DNA of 64,000 bases from Pseudomonas sp. FEN (GCF_904067045.1 NZ_CAJFDC010000012.1:438367-502366); one strand, 5' to 3'; shown: positions 44,975-57,119, numbered from the stretch's first letter. Notes: generated by a model from the sequence alone, not told the origin. Made by a program: numbers and translations.

Positions 44975-46350
44975 CAAGCCACCTCGATCGCGGCCATCAG
45001 GCCGGTTTCCATATGATCGATCACATGGCAATGGAACATCCACAGCCCCGGGTTATCCGCAACCAACGCCACCCGCGCCCGCTCGTTCTTGCCCAGCAGG
45101 TAGGTATCGGTGAAATACGGCATGATCGCCTTGCGGTTCGAGGCGATGACCTTGAAGCTCATACCGTGCAAGTGGATCGGGTGCTGATACTGGGTCATGT
45201 TCTTCAATTCGAAAATATAGCTCTTGCCCTTCACCAGCTTGGCGATGGGCCGGTCGGCGCAGGTTTTGTCGGTGATGTCCCAGGCTTTGCCATTGATCTG
45301 CCAGAGGCTGGGGGGCTGGCCATTATCGACGTTCACCGAAACCGAGCCAACCCATTCGAAATTGAAGTTGAGCTTCTCGGCATTCGCCAGGTCCGGCTCG
45401 GCCAGCGGATTGGCCGGCAAGGCCTTCGGCCAATCCGCCGATGTGCCGCTGGCAGCCACCGAACGAAAGGTCGCCAGACGCACCGGACCGTTGCGCAGGG
45501 ACAACTCCTCACCAGCCGGCGGTGCCTTGATCGCCAGGCAAATACGCATCCCCGGCCCCAGCCAGTACTCCTTGCCCAGCGGCCGCGGCTTGATCGGGTT
45601 GCCATCCAGCGCATAGATCCGCGCCTCGACCCCGGGGATATTGAGGCGATAGGTCAGGGTGTTGTCGAGGTTGAGCAGGCGGACCCGGGTAATCTGCCCG
45701 GCCGGCAAATCGATCACGGCTTGCGATACGCCGTTGACGGTCGACAGGCGCCCCGCCGTCCCTCCACGAGCGGCTTCACGGGGAATACTGAAAGGCACGA
45801 AAGCGCCGTTTTCATCCACGTGCCAGCTTTTCAGGCTCAAGGTCCGCTCATGCTGGAAACCGGTGGGTTCGCGCTCTTCGACAATCAGCGGACCAACCAG
45901 GCCGCGCCCCAGTTCTTCACTGCTGTTGACGTGGGGGTGATACCAGTAGCTGCCCGCATCCGGGACGCGGAATTTGTAGTCGAAATATTCGCCGGGCAGC
46001 ACCGGCAGTTGCGACACGTAAGGCACACCGTCCATTTCCAGCGGCAGGCGGATACCGTGCCAGTGAATGGTGGTGGCCACCGGCAACTGGTTGATAAAGC
46101 GCACCCGCAGCCACTCGCCCTGGCGCACCCGCAGCTCGCTGCCCGGTGCCGAAGGGCCGAACGCCCAGGCCGGGGTCTTATGCCCGGCCACCAGTTCGAC
46201 ATCCAGGGGCGCGGCGATCAGTTCATAGTCATGGCCGGCTTTGACGTCGGCCATTTTCCCCAACCAGTAACGCGCCGCGCCGCCGGCGCCAACGCCGACC
46301 ACTGCAAGACCGGCCAGTCCACCGAGTATCTGTCGACGGGTAAAGGACAT
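44974..46350 (-). CDS. Tat-exported multicopper oxidase
   Basis: A 458-residue periplasmic oxidase with a twin-arginine signal (SFTRRQILGGLAGLAVVGVG). Copper ligands are in HWHG, YHPHV, HPIHLHG and HCHVIDHMETGL, so type 1, 2 and 3 copper sites look intact. It resembles CotA/CopA/SufI-like oxidases; the methionine-rich insert of CueO is absent, so the substrate is open. I chose the ATG at 46350 (GAGGTGG upstream) where the Tat motif begins; a GTG at 46362 is possible. It is coupled to tadA downstream. Confidence 0.92.
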   Translation of the reverse strand: MSFTRRQILGGLAGLAVVGVGAGGAARYWLGKMADVKAGHDYELIAAPLDVELVAGHKTPAWAFGPSAPGSELRVRQGEWLRVRFINQLPVATTIHWHGIRLPLEMDGVPYVSQLPVLPGEYFDYKFRVPDAGSYWYHPHVNSSEELGRGLVGPLIVEEREPTGFQHERTLSLKSWHVDENGAFVPFSIPREAARGGTAGRLSTVNGVSQAVIDLPAGQITRVRLLNLDNTLTYRLNIPGVEARIYALDGNPIKPRPLGKEYWLGPGMRICLAIKAPPAGEELSLRNGPVRLATFRSVAASGTSADWPKALPANPLAEPDLANAEKLNFNFEWVGSVSVNVDNGQPPSLWQINGKAWDITDKTCADRPIAKLVKGKSYIFELKNMTQYQHPIHLHGMSFKVIASNRKAIMPYFTDTYLLGKNERARVALVADNPGLWMFHCHVIDHMETGLMAAIEVA

Positions 46351-46438
46351 GAACGCAACCACCTCACCTATTCAGCCACACGCCAGGGCGCGCAAAAGGC
46401 GAATACGATACACCCGCAGTTGCGAAACAGTAAGGAAA

Positions 46439-46729
46439 TCAGTCCAGTCCCAGCAACAAATGGACCACGCCACCGGCCAGGATCATCACCCCGGCGACAC
46501 CCGCCGCACGCAGCGCCGGCTGATCGACCTGAGCGCTGTCATTCAATGCCACGCGCAGACGTGTCAATGCCAGGCGCTGGTGGGACTTGAGATTGCCCTC
46601 GCCCCCCAGGGCGGCGACGATCTCCGGCCGTAGTGCCTGTTCGGCCCTGGAAACCGCTGTACGCGGTTGATCCGGCACCAGGTCTGGCGTCAGGGCTTTC
46701 CAGAACGCCTGCTGAAATTTCTCGAACAT
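46439..46729 (-). CDS. EIIB-like PTS protein lacking the phospho-cysteine
   Basis: A 96-residue protein related to the glucose-family EIIB domain: EIVAALGGEGNLKSHQ, LTRLRVALND, AGVAGVMILAGGVVHLLLG. In EIIB domains a cysteine two residues before TRLR carries the phosphate (AHCVTRLR in the TreB protein of this locus). Here that position is alanine (RLALTRLR), so it cannot carry phosphate in the usual way. It may be regulatory or a relic. It starts within a few bases of the end of the EIIA-HPr-EI gene, last in the trehalose operon. Confidence 0.75.
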   Translation of the reverse strand: MFEKFQQAFWKALTPDLVPDQPRTAVSRAEQALRPEIVAALGGEGNLKSHQRLALTRLRVALNDSAQVDQPALRAAGVAGVMILAGGVVHLLLGLD

Positions 46730-46731
46730 GT

Positions 46732-49269
46732 TCAGTTCTCCAGAACCCGCGGCTGCAGCGCCGTGGCGTGTTGATGATCGAGCAGGGCTTCACGCACCTG
46801 CCCGGCGTTTTCCAGGCCGAGCATCCGCTGGGCCAGGACCTGGCACTCCAGTAGCCCGACCTCACGGACCGCCGCCTTGATCGCCGGGATCAACGGCACG
46901 CTGACCGACAATTCATCCACGCCCAGCCCCAGCAACACCGGCACCGCCAGCGCCTCGGACGCCAGCGCGCCACACACGCTGACCGGCTTGCCATGGGAGT
47001 GGGCGGCTTTCACCGTCGCGGCAATCAAGCGCAATACCGCCGGGTGCAGGCTGTCGGCCTGACTCGCCAATTGCGGGTGGTCACGGTCCATGGCCAGGGT
47101 GTACTGGGTCAGGTCATTGGTGCCGATGGAAAAGAAGTCCACTTCGGGGGCGAACAGGTCGGCCATCAGGGCCGCCGCCGGCACCTCGATCATGACCCCC
47201 AGCTTCGGCAACACCTTGAGTCCCAACGCCAGGGCTTCGTCCTCGAGGAACTGCCGCGCCTGCCGCAACTCGGACAACTGGGTGATCATCGGCAGCATGA
47301 TGTGCAACCGCGTCAGCCCGGCACAGGTGAGTATCGCCCGCAGTTGCTGGCGCAGCAGTTCCGGGCGTTGCAGGCACAGGCGAATCCCGCGCATGCCGAG
47401 AAAGGGGTTGGCTTCGCTGTCCATCGGCACGTAGGCCAGGGGCTTGTCGCCGCCGACGTCGAGGGTGCGTACCACCAGATTGCGCTCCGCCCCCAGGGCA
47501 CGGGCAATCGCCGCATAGGTCGCGCCCTGCTCCTCGACTCCCGGCGCGCTCTGGCGCTCCAGATAGAGAAACTCGGAACGCAGCAAGCCGACCCCTTCAG
47601 CGCCCAGGGTCAGTGACTGCTCCACCTCTTGCAAGGACGCGACGTTGGCACTGACCTCGACATGATGACCGTCACGGGTGCGGGCCGCCTCCCCCGCCTG
47701 TTCCGTCTCGCGCTGGCGGCGCTGGTGTTGCTGCTGGCGCTGGACCAGCAGACGCTGGACGTCGGCATCTTCCGGCATCAGGTGCAAGCGCCCGAGGTCG
47801 GCATCGAGCAGTACCGGGGTGCCGCCGGGGACCTTCAGGACCTCGGCGGGCAAGCCGCACAGAGCCGGCAAGCCGAATGCCCGGGCCAGGATCGCCACAT
47901 GGCTGGTGGCACCGCCACCAACCGTGACGAAGCCGAGGACCTTGCGGGTATCGAGCCCCGCCGTTTGCGATGGGGTCAGTTGCTCGGCAATCAGGATCGC
48001 GTCATCCGGCAGCTCGACGACGCGCTCCCGGACCCCGAGAATCAGTCGCAGAACGCGCTGGCCGACATCCTGCAGATCCAGCGCGCGCTCGGCCAGCAAA
48101 CTGCTGCCCAGGCGCTCGAACAACGCACAGGTGTCCTCGGTGACCTGGCGCCAGGCGAACGCCGCGCTTTTGCCCTGGGTCAACAGCGCCTGGGCCTGCT
48201 CCAGCAGGCTCGGGTCTTCCAGCAACTCCTGGTGCGCGCGGAAAATCTGTGCCTGGGCACTGCCTTCGGCGCGATCGCGCAGGACCTGCAAGGCCTGGGT
48301 CGCCTCGTTCAGAGCACGTTCAAGCAAGGCGCGCTCATGGGGTTCGTCGGCCGCGACCTCCGCAACTTCGAGGCGCTGTTCGGCCACCTGCACCACCCGA
48401 CCGAACGCCGATCCCGGCGACGCACAAACGCCGCGCAACCAGGTCGGCGAAGAGGTCTGCAACACGACCGGGGCATCCATCGGCACCGCAGGTCCGACCG
48501 CTTCACCGCAGCCATCGACCAACAGTGCCGCCAGCGCGTCAATGGCGGCCTGGGCATCCTTGCCTATCGCACTGACCTGCAACACATCGCCCCGCACCGT
48601 CTGCAAGGCCATGATCGCCACCAGCGACTTGGCGTTCGCGCTGTCCTGGCGCCGATGCAGGCAGATACTCGCGGCAAAGCCCTTGGCCGCCTGGGCCAGC
48701 ACTGCCGCCGGGCGCGCGTGCAGGCCATTGGCATTGGCCAGGGTCACGGGGCTGGAGAACAACGCCTCGCCCTGCTCTTCCACCACCGCGTCCGCCGCGC
48801 AAGCATTGCGCTCGATGCGCAGCAGCGGTTCGCCGCTTTCAACCAGGCCACTGGCCGGTGCCAGGCGGCTGAAGGTCTCACCACTGACTACCAGCACCAG
48901 GGTCAACAGGCTGCGGGCGTGCAAGGCAATGTAGTCGGCGTCGAACTCGATCAACGCCTGGCCGAGCGTGACCCGCTCGCCCTCGCGGACCCGGGCGGTG
49001 AAGCCCTGGCCTTGCAGCTGCACGGTGTCCAGGCCGATATGCATCAGCACCTGTACCCCTTGGTCATCGGTAATGCTGATGGCGTGGCCACTGGCCTGGA
49101 GATTGCTCACCACCCCGGCCAACGGCGCGCGGAGCACCGCGGAGGTCGGGTCGATGCACAGGCCATCGCCGATCATGCGACTGGAGAACACCGGATCAGG
49201 CACCTGATCCAGCTCGATCAGCACCCCGGACAGGGGCGCGAGCAGTTCCAGGGAAGGGGTTGCGGTCAT
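46732..49269 (-). CDS. PTS EIIA-HPr-EI multiphosphoryl transfer protein
   Basis: An 845-residue cytoplasmic fusion. EIIA of the glucose type comes first (about 1-150, active His in VLMHIGLDTV), then HPr (about 185-270, His in NGLHARPAAV), then enzyme I (about 300-845, His in GGGATSHVAI, PEP-binding RTLDVGGDK and FSIGTNDLTQY, catalytic Cys region VSVCGALAS). It takes phosphate from phosphoenolpyruvate and passes it to EIIB of the trehalose transporter, which lacks its own EIIA. I chose the ATG at 49269 (AAGGTG upstream, EIIA starts there). It lies in the trehalose operon. Confidence 0.94.
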   Translation of the reverse strand: MTATPSLELLAPLSGVLIELDQVPDPVFSSRMIGDGLCIDPTSAVLRAPLAGVVSNLQASGHAISITDDQGVQVLMHIGLDTVQLQGQGFTARVREGERVTLGQALIEFDADYIALHARSLLTLVLVVSGETFSRLAPASGLVESGEPLLRIERNACAADAVVEEQGEALFSSPVTLANANGLHARPAAVLAQAAKGFAASICLHRRQDSANAKSLVAIMALQTVRGDVLQVSAIGKDAQAAIDALAALLVDGCGEAVGPAVPMDAPVVLQTSSPTWLRGVCASPGSAFGRVVQVAEQRLEVAEVAADEPHERALLERALNEATQALQVLRDRAEGSAQAQIFRAHQELLEDPSLLEQAQALLTQGKSAAFAWRQVTEDTCALFERLGSSLLAERALDLQDVGQRVLRLILGVRERVVELPDDAILIAEQLTPSQTAGLDTRKVLGFVTVGGGATSHVAILARAFGLPALCGLPAEVLKVPGGTPVLLDADLGRLHLMPEDADVQRLLVQRQQQHQRRQRETEQAGEAARTRDGHHVEVSANVASLQEVEQSLTLGAEGVGLLRSEFLYLERQSAPGVEEQGATYAAIARALGAERNLVVRTLDVGGDKPLAYVPMDSEANPFLGMRGIRLCLQRPELLRQQLRAILTCAGLTRLHIMLPMITQLSELRQARQFLEDEALALGLKVLPKLGVMIEVPAAALMADLFAPEVDFFSIGTNDLTQYTLAMDRDHPQLASQADSLHPAVLRLIAATVKAAHSHGKPVSVCGALASEALAVPVLLGLGVDELSVSVPLIPAIKAAVREVGLLECQVLAQRMLGLENAGQVREALLDHQHATALQPRVLEN

Positions 49270-49332
49270 GACATCACCTTTATCATTGTTCTTTGACGTT
49301 CCGGCACGGCGCAAGCCCCGCCAGCATAGGAC

Positions 49333-52306
<2,974 letters not shown>

Positions 52307-52363
52307 GGGTACTCCTGATACTTTCAGTCAACTTGAACCTGCGCACTCATGAACACCGCGAAC

Positions 52364-52438
52364 CTGTAGGAGCAGAGCTTGCTCGCGAGGGGGCCCTCCA
52401 GATCGCTAGAAGCTTCGCGGGCCAGCTCCGCTCCCACA
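52364..52438. repeat. REP-like repeat between treC and the EIIBC gene
   Basis: CTGTAGGAGCAGAGCTTGCT, then CTTCGCGGGCCAGCTCCGCT, a facing pair of REP-like cores separated by a short spacer. It interrupts the operon between transporter and hydrolase genes and may trim or stabilise the mRNA. Confidence 0.65.
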
Positions 52439-52484
52439 CCAGCTCTGCGCCTATAAGGGACCGTGTTCAACCAGCCCGACACCT

Positions 52485-53927
52485 TCAGGCGACGCGGTAG
52501 CCGGGGCGGATGATTTTCATGCTCAACCCGCAGGTCAGCAGGAACGGCACGACCATGGCGATAACCATGCCGACGATGAACGTCGGGATGTATTGCGGAA
52601 TGATCGAGATAAAGCCCGGCAAGCCACCCACGCCAATGGCCGAGGCCTGGATCTTGTTCAGCGACAGGAAGATGCTGCCCAGCGCCGAACCGATCAGCGC
52701 GGCATAGAACGGGAACTTGTAGCGCAGGTTGACGCCGAACATCGCCGGTTCCGTGATACCGAAGTAGGCGGAAATCGCCGAGGTCGACGCCATGCTGCGC
52801 TCCCGCGCATTGCGGCTCATGTAGAACACCGCGAGTGCCGCACTGCCCTGGGCCAGGTTGGACATGACGATCATCGGCCAGATAAAGGTGCCGCCCTGGG
52901 TGGCGATCAGTTGCAGGTCCACCGCCAGGAACATGTGGTGCATGCCGGTGATCACCAGGGGCGCGTAGAGCAGGCCGAAGATCGCGCCGCCGAGTACCGG
53001 CGCCACATTGAACAGCATGACCACGCCTTCGGTGATCAGGATGCCCAGGTGACGGGTCACCGGGCCAATGATCGCCAGGGCCAGCACGCCGGTGACGACG
53101 ATGGTGGTAATCGGCACCACCAACAATTGAATGGCATTCGGCACCCGCGCCCGCAACCACTTCTCGATGACGCTCATGACATAGGCGGCCATCAGGATCG
53201 GCAGGATCTGCCCCTGGTAGCCGACCTTCTCGATACGCAACCAGCCGAAGATGTCGAAGTACGGCAGGCTCTGCCCGTCCAGGCCGGCGACCGCCTTGCC
53301 GTAGTTCCAGGCATTGAGCAGGTCGGGGTGCACCAGCATCAGGCCGAGCACGATGCCGAGGATTTCACTGCCGCCAAACCGCTTGGCCGCCGACCAGCCG
53401 ACCAGGGCCGGGAGGAACACGAAGGCGGTGTTGGCCATCAGGTTGATCAGGCTCCACACGCCGTCCAGCGATGGGTAGGCCTCGAGCAAGGTCTTGTCCG
53501 CGATGAACATGCCCTTGGCGCCCATGAGGTTGTTCACCCCCATCAGCAGGCCGGCAATGATCAGCGCCGGCAGGATCGGCATGAACACATCGGAAAATAC
53601 CCGCACCAGACGCTGCATGGCGTTGGTCTTGCCGGCGCCCTTCTGCTTGACGTCGGCGATGGTCGCGGCGGCCATCCCGGTGATCTCGCGCAAGGCCGCG
53701 TAGACTCTTTCCACTTCCCCCGGACCGATGACGATCTGGAACAAGCCGCCGGTAAAGAAGCTGCCTTTCACCAGGTCGATGCGGGACAACGCGGCCTTGT
53801 CGACCCGGCTCGGGTCCTTGAGAGCCAGGCGCAGACGGGTGACACAGTGAGCGGCCTGCTCGAGGTTTTCGGCGCCACCGAGGCCTTGCAGCAGCTCGCG
53901 GGCGATATTCGGATAGTCGTGGCTCAT
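52485..53927 (-). CDS. treB: Trehalose-specific PTS EIIBC
   Basis: A 480-residue transporter. EIIB comes first (residues 1-85, phospho-Cys in AHCVTRLRLALKD), then a polytopic EIIC (GVNNLMGAKGMF, TAFVFLPALVGWSAAKRFGG, ITGMHHMFLAVDLQLI, ISAYFGITEPAMFGVNL). No EIIA is attached; the EIIA-HPr-EI fusion supplies phosphate. I chose the ATG at 53927 because GGAAG lies upstream and the EIIB fold begins there. Divergent from treR, with two operators in the gap. Confidence 0.94.
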   Translation of the reverse strand: MSHDYPNIARELLQGLGGAENLEQAAHCVTRLRLALKDPSRVDKAALSRIDLVKGSFFTGGLFQIVIGPGEVERVYAALREITGMAAATIADVKQKGAGKTNAMQRLVRVFSDVFMPILPALIIAGLLMGVNNLMGAKGMFIADKTLLEAYPSLDGVWSLINLMANTAFVFLPALVGWSAAKRFGGSEILGIVLGLMLVHPDLLNAWNYGKAVAGLDGQSLPYFDIFGWLRIEKVGYQGQILPILMAAYVMSVIEKWLRARVPNAIQLLVVPITTIVVTGVLALAIIGPVTRHLGILITEGVVMLFNVAPVLGGAIFGLLYAPLVITGMHHMFLAVDLQLIATQGGTFIWPMIVMSNLAQGSAALAVFYMSRNARERSMASTSAISAYFGITEPAMFGVNLRYKFPFYAALIGSALGSIFLSLNKIQASAIGVGGLPGFISIIPQYIPTFIVGMVIAMVVPFLLTCGLSMKIIRPGYRVA

Positions 53928-53987
53928 GCTTTTCTTCCACTGTTTCTTGTTATTGGAGGGGGTTGGCAGCACACAGGAAAGAAAAAT

Positions 53988-54029
53988 ACTCGTCTGTACG
54001 AGTTAAAGCAATAACTCGTACAGACGAGT
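53988..54029. promoter_or_regulatory. Twin TreR operators
   Basis: Two 16-base sites, ACTCGTCTGTACGAGT (53988-54003) and ACTCGTACAGACGAGT (54014-54029), are each a 6-bp dyad and together form a 17-bp perfect inverted repeat. They lie between treB and treR, as expected for TreR autoregulation and control of the operon. Confidence 0.85.
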
Positions 54030-54153
54030 TACCAATTTATCGCTAAAGGATCCGACAAATGGACAAAGCCCCCGACCTGCCCTTAAGGTTCCAGGTCCAG
54101 GACATCGCGCCGGCTACCTTGTTGGCGAGCACTTTCGATCCAGAGCGCAGAGC

Positions 54154-54858
54154 ATGAGCAAATACAACCAGATCTACAGTGATCTGCTTGCCAGCATTAC
54201 CACCGAGCAATTGGAGAAAGGTGCCCGGCTACCGTCGGAAACCGAACTGATGGACCGCTACCAGGCCAGCCGCGGCACCGTGCGCAAGGCCATCGAGCAA
54301 TTGCAGGAGCGCGGTTTCGCGCAGAAGATCCATGGCAAGGGCACGTTCGTGCTGTCCCGTAGCCCGATCGAGTTTCAACTGGGGGGAATCGTCAGTTTCC
54401 AGGAAGCTCATTCCAGCCTGGGCAGCAACATTGGTACCGAAGTGGTGGAGTTCAGCGAGATCGCCCTTGAAGGCCCGCTTCAGGAGCGCCTGGATGCCGA
54501 ACCGGGCAGTTCGGTGATTCGCATCAAGCGGGTGCGGCGTATCGACGGCAAGCGGATCATTCTCGACATCAACTATTTCATCGCCGACCTGATTCCCGGC
54601 CTGACCCGGGAGATCGCCGAGCAGTCGATCTATGCCTATATCGAAAAAACCCTGCAACTGAGCATCAGCTTCGCCCAGCGCACCATCGAGGCGGCCCGTT
54701 GCAGCCGGGACGACCTGCTGCACCTGGACCTGGATGGGGCCAGCCACGTGATCGTGGTGAAGAACCAGACGTTCCTGCAGGATGGCCGGCAGTTCGAATA
54801 CACCGAGTCGCGGCACACCCTGGACAAGTTCTACTTTTCCGACGTGGCAAGACGCTGA
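54154..54858 (+). CDS. treR: Trehalose operon GntR-family repressor TreR
   Basis: A 234-residue GntR/HutC-type regulator. The winged helix is at the N-terminus (ARLPSETELMDRYQASRGTVRKAIEQL, GKGTFVL) and a UTRA effector domain follows (about 90-230, SSVIRIKRVRRIDGK, QTFLQDGRQFEYTES). Orientation opposite to treB and the twin palindromes between them point to TreR binding, with trehalose-6-phosphate the likely effector as in Bacillus. Confidence 0.92.
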   Translation: MSKYNQIYSDLLASITTEQLEKGARLPSETELMDRYQASRGTVRKAIEQLQERGFAQKIHGKGTFVLSRSPIEFQLGGIVSFQEAHSSLGSNIGTEVVEFSEIALEGPLQERLDAEPGSSVIRIKRVRRIDGKRIILDINYFIADLIPGLTREIAEQSIYAYIEKTLQLSISFAQRTIEAARCSRDDLLHLDLDGASHVIVVKNQTFLQDGRQFEYTESRHTLDKFYFSDVARR

Positions 54859-54877
54859 GTCGGCGCCCTGCCATGGC

Positions 54878-55399
54878 TCACAGCACCAGCGCCAGCCACT
54901 CGGGGTTCACCGCGCCAAGCTTGCTGGAGGCTTTCGTGAGATTGATATCCTGGGCCGCCTGCGCGGTTTCAATCATCAGGGGCTCAAGGTCATAACCCCG
55001 GCCTTCGAGCCAAACCAGGACTTCCGCCAGGTGCCAGACGGAAGCGCTGCCTTCGTGGACCGCCAACGGAAATGACGCGCCATGACTGAGCATGAGTTTG
55101 CGCATGTTCTGCCGCGAAACGCCGACGATATCGGCGATATCCGAAAGGCCGACCAGATCGGGCACAACCTCGATAAGGCGGGCATCGGGAATGGCGCGCT
55201 TGACGTCCTGCAAGGCGCTGAGCAATGCCTGAGCGGCGCTGTCGGCATCTCGGGAGAACTTCAGTGCCAGCCTTCCAGGGATTCCGCAGCCGATCAGCGA
55301 GTCATCGCAACCGTTCTCCAATAGAAGCTCGATCAACACGTCATGATCGTTGTTTTGCTCCGAGAGCTGGTATCTCAAAGTGAATTCATACTCCTGCAT
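54878..55399 (-). CDS. HTH protein, probable antitoxin/regulator partner
   Basis: A 173-residue protein I do not recognise by name. The first about 80 residues form a small alpha/beta unit (EYEFTLRYQL, ALKFSRDADSAAQAL, DVKRAIPDARLIEV). A helix-turn-helix follows (LSDIADIVGVSRQNMRKLM), then WHLAEVLVWLEGRG. AAGGAG at seven bases supports the ATG at 55399. It starts 4 bases after the small Cys-rich gene, and palindromes precede that gene. This is the layout of a toxin-antitoxin operon with a DNA-binding antitoxin second, but toxicity is not shown by sequence. Confidence 0.7.
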   Translation of the reverse strand: MQEYEFTLRYQLSEQNNDHDVLIELLLENGCDDSLIGCGIPGRLALKFSRDADSAAQALLSALQDVKRAIPDARLIEVVPDLVGLSDIADIVGVSRQNMRKLMLSHGASFPLAVHEGSASVWHLAEVLVWLEGRGYDLEPLMIETAQAAQDINLTKASSKLGAVNPEWLALVL

Positions 55400-55403
55400 G
55401 TTT

Positions 55404-55682
55404 CTACTCCTTAAGCGTTGCGCTCAGAGGACCATCACTGGCGCGGTTCAGGTCGCAGTTGTCAACAGCCAGCCGCAATTCACGGGCATGCCTGTATACG
55501 TTACGTGGAGTGCTATAAACGCCCGTCATGCAAAACTCGCCACATCGACACAACTCACTATTGAGCGGGCAGTACATCCGGCCCCAGGCATGCGAACCAC
55601 CCACTTTGATTCGCCAGCCAAATTCCTCTGCATAACGCAGTACGTTCTCGATCTCCTTGATCGGGTGTCTTGCTCTAGCCAT
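55404..55682 (-). CDS. Small Cys-rich protein, HicA-like toxin candidate
   Basis: A 92-residue protein. The N-terminus (KEIENVLRYAEEFGWRIK, then VGGSHAWGRMYCP) resembles HicA mRNA-interferase folds, in which a Gly-Ser-His motif holds the catalytic histidine. A four-cysteine cluster (CP...CRCGEFC) not seen in HicA may bind zinc. GGAGG six bases before the ATG at 55682 fixes the start; an earlier in-frame ATG at 55712 lies inside the upstream palindromes. It is first in a two-gene operon. Name and activity are inference; the family exists as uncharacterised protein in other proteobacteria as I recall. Confidence 0.7.
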   Translation of the reverse strand: MARARHPIKEIENVLRYAEEFGWRIKVGGSHAWGRMYCPLNSELCRCGEFCMTGVYSTPRNVYRHARELRLAVDNCDLNRASDGPLSATLKE

Positions 55683-55697
55683 CCATAGCCTCCAGTC

Positions 55698-55731
55698 TTG
55701 CGCCATGCGCAAAGGTTGTCAACTGACAACC
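55698..55731. promoter_or_regulatory. Paired palindromes upstream of the toxin-antitoxin-like operon
   Basis: TTGCGC-CAT-GCGCAA (55698-55712) and GGTTGTCA-AC-TGACAACC (55714-55731) are two perfect dyads ending 16 bases before the start codon at 55682. This is where an autoregulating HTH protein would bind. The rest of the 388-base gap up to 56070 has no gene I can support. Confidence 0.65.
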
Positions 55732-56070
55732 AAATCCATTTATCGACAAAAAATGACTCTTTCGGCACTTCAATTTCATGCCGATTTCTTGAGTGTAGGG
55801 AGGGTTGGAGCCGAGGCTGAACGAGGTATTTACCAGGTGTTGCTTGAGCAAGCTGATATCGGCTCGCTACTCCAACGGCATTGATTGATAAAGATCAACT
55901 CCATGGGCAGCGGTTAATTGGCATGATTCATTGAAAACAGACTGACCCGGATGTTCCCGGGACACCGCCGATGAAAGCGCGTGTTCCAGCTTCCTTCTTG
56001 CCGTTCGGCAGGTGCATGTTCGCGGCCCAAGCGATGTTTCACATCCCACCTCACGCCCAAGGATCCGATC

Positions 56071-57117
56071 GTGACGACCCTCCCGAACAGCGATGCAAAC
56101 TCCTCCTGGCGACGTATTGCCAAAAGGGCCCTTCTCATCCTGGGCATAGCGCTGGCAGCCGGTGCCGGCGGCACCTGGTACTGGTGGCAGAGCCAGCAGG
56201 GCAAGCTGCCCGAGGGGCTTGTATCGGGGAACGGACGTATCGAGTCCGACCAGGTCGACATTGCCGCGAAGTTGGCCGGGCGGATTCGGGAGGTGCTCGT
56301 CCAGGAAGGTGACCTTGTCACGCCGGGACAAGTGCTCGCCCGCATCGATACCACGGAGTTGCAGGCACAACGCGCAAAGTACGTCGCCGACGTGGCTTCC
56401 GAGGAAGCCTCGACGCTCGAGGCCAAGGCAACCGTCGCGCAACGGCAAGCCGAACTGATCCTCAAGAAAGCCAATCTTCGCCGGGCCCTCAAGCTCATCG
56501 AAACCGGAGCGATCAGCCAGGAGGACCGTGATTCGGCGCAGGGCAACCATGACTCCGCGCGGGCCGTCCTTGAGGCCGCGCAGAGAACCGTGACAGCGCA
56601 TGAGCGCTCGGTCGTGGCCGCGCAAGCACTCGTCGATCAGATCGACGCCCAGATCGCCGATACCGTTCTCCTCGCACCGGTGCGAGGCCGTGTCCTCTAT
56701 CGGCTGGCCAATCCCGGGGAAGTCCTTGCGGCGGGCGGCAAGGTCCTGACAATCGTCAATCTGTCGGAGATCTACATGGAGATCTATCTCCCCTCCGAAC
56801 AGGTCATGCGCATACCGATCGGATCGCAGGCACGGATTCAGTTCGACGGTGCCGATTTCGCCGTCCCGGCCAAAGTGAGCTTCGTGTCTCCGGAGGCTCA
56901 GTTCACCCCCAAGCAGGTCGAAACGCGCAGCGAGCGCGACAAGCTGATGTTCCGGGTCAAACTGCGCATTCCGCCAAGCCTCATCGAGCGTCACGTCGAA
57001 CAGGTGAAAACGGGGGCCCGTGGCGTCGGTTATGTGCGCCTCGATCCGAACCCACCCCATTGGCCGGACAGCCTGCAAAAGCGCATCCAGGGTGATCCTG
57101 TCGATGCAGGGGATTGA
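56071..57117 (+). CDS. HlyD-family periplasmic adaptor (YhiI-like)
   Basis: A 348-residue adaptor with one N-terminal membrane anchor (LLILGIALAAGAGGTWYWW), a split lipoyl domain (GRIESDQVDIAAKLAGRI and TVLLAPVRGRVLYRLANPGE) and a coiled-coil hairpin (about 100-210). It links an ABC exporter to the outer membrane. I chose the GTG at 56071 because AAGGA lies seven bases upstream and the conserved anchor follows; an upstream ATG at 55981 gives an unlikely N-terminus. It is first in a three-gene operon with RbbA- and YhhJ-like proteins, and its leucine codons favour CTC more than the flanking genes. Confidence 0.9.
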   Translation: MTTLPNSDANSSWRRIAKRALLILGIALAAGAGGTWYWWQSQQGKLPEGLVSGNGRIESDQVDIAAKLAGRIREVLVQEGDLVTPGQVLARIDTTELQAQRAKYVADVASEEASTLEAKATVAQRQAELILKKANLRRALKLIETGAISQEDRDSAQGNHDSARAVLEAAQRTVTAHERSVVAAQALVDQIDAQIADTVLLAPVRGRVLYRLANPGEVLAAGGKVLTIVNLSEIYMEIYLPSEQVMRIPIGSQARIQFDGADFAVPAKVSFVSPEAQFTPKQVETRSERDKLMFRVKLRIPPSLIERHVEQVKTGARGVGYVRLDPNPPHWPDSLQKRIQGDPVDAGD

Positions 57118-57119
57118 CG

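Noticed and set aside
46732..49269. Assignment of the EIIA-HPr-EI fusion to fructose or N-acetylglucosamine PTS
   Set aside because: Its operon holds TreB, a trehalose-6-phosphate hydrolase and TreR operators, and TreB lacks EIIA, so the trehalose role fits better.
47629..49296. Long + strand frame of 555 codons opposite the PTS fusion gene
   Set aside because: The minus strand carries all EIIA, HPr and EI active-site motifs; the + frame is Gln/His/Arg-rich without motifs.
55713..56070. Start of the HlyD-like gene at the upstream ATG 55981
   Set aside because: The extra 30 residues are Cys/Arg/Ser-rich with no binding site before the ATG, while the GTG at 56071 has AAGGA at proper spacing.
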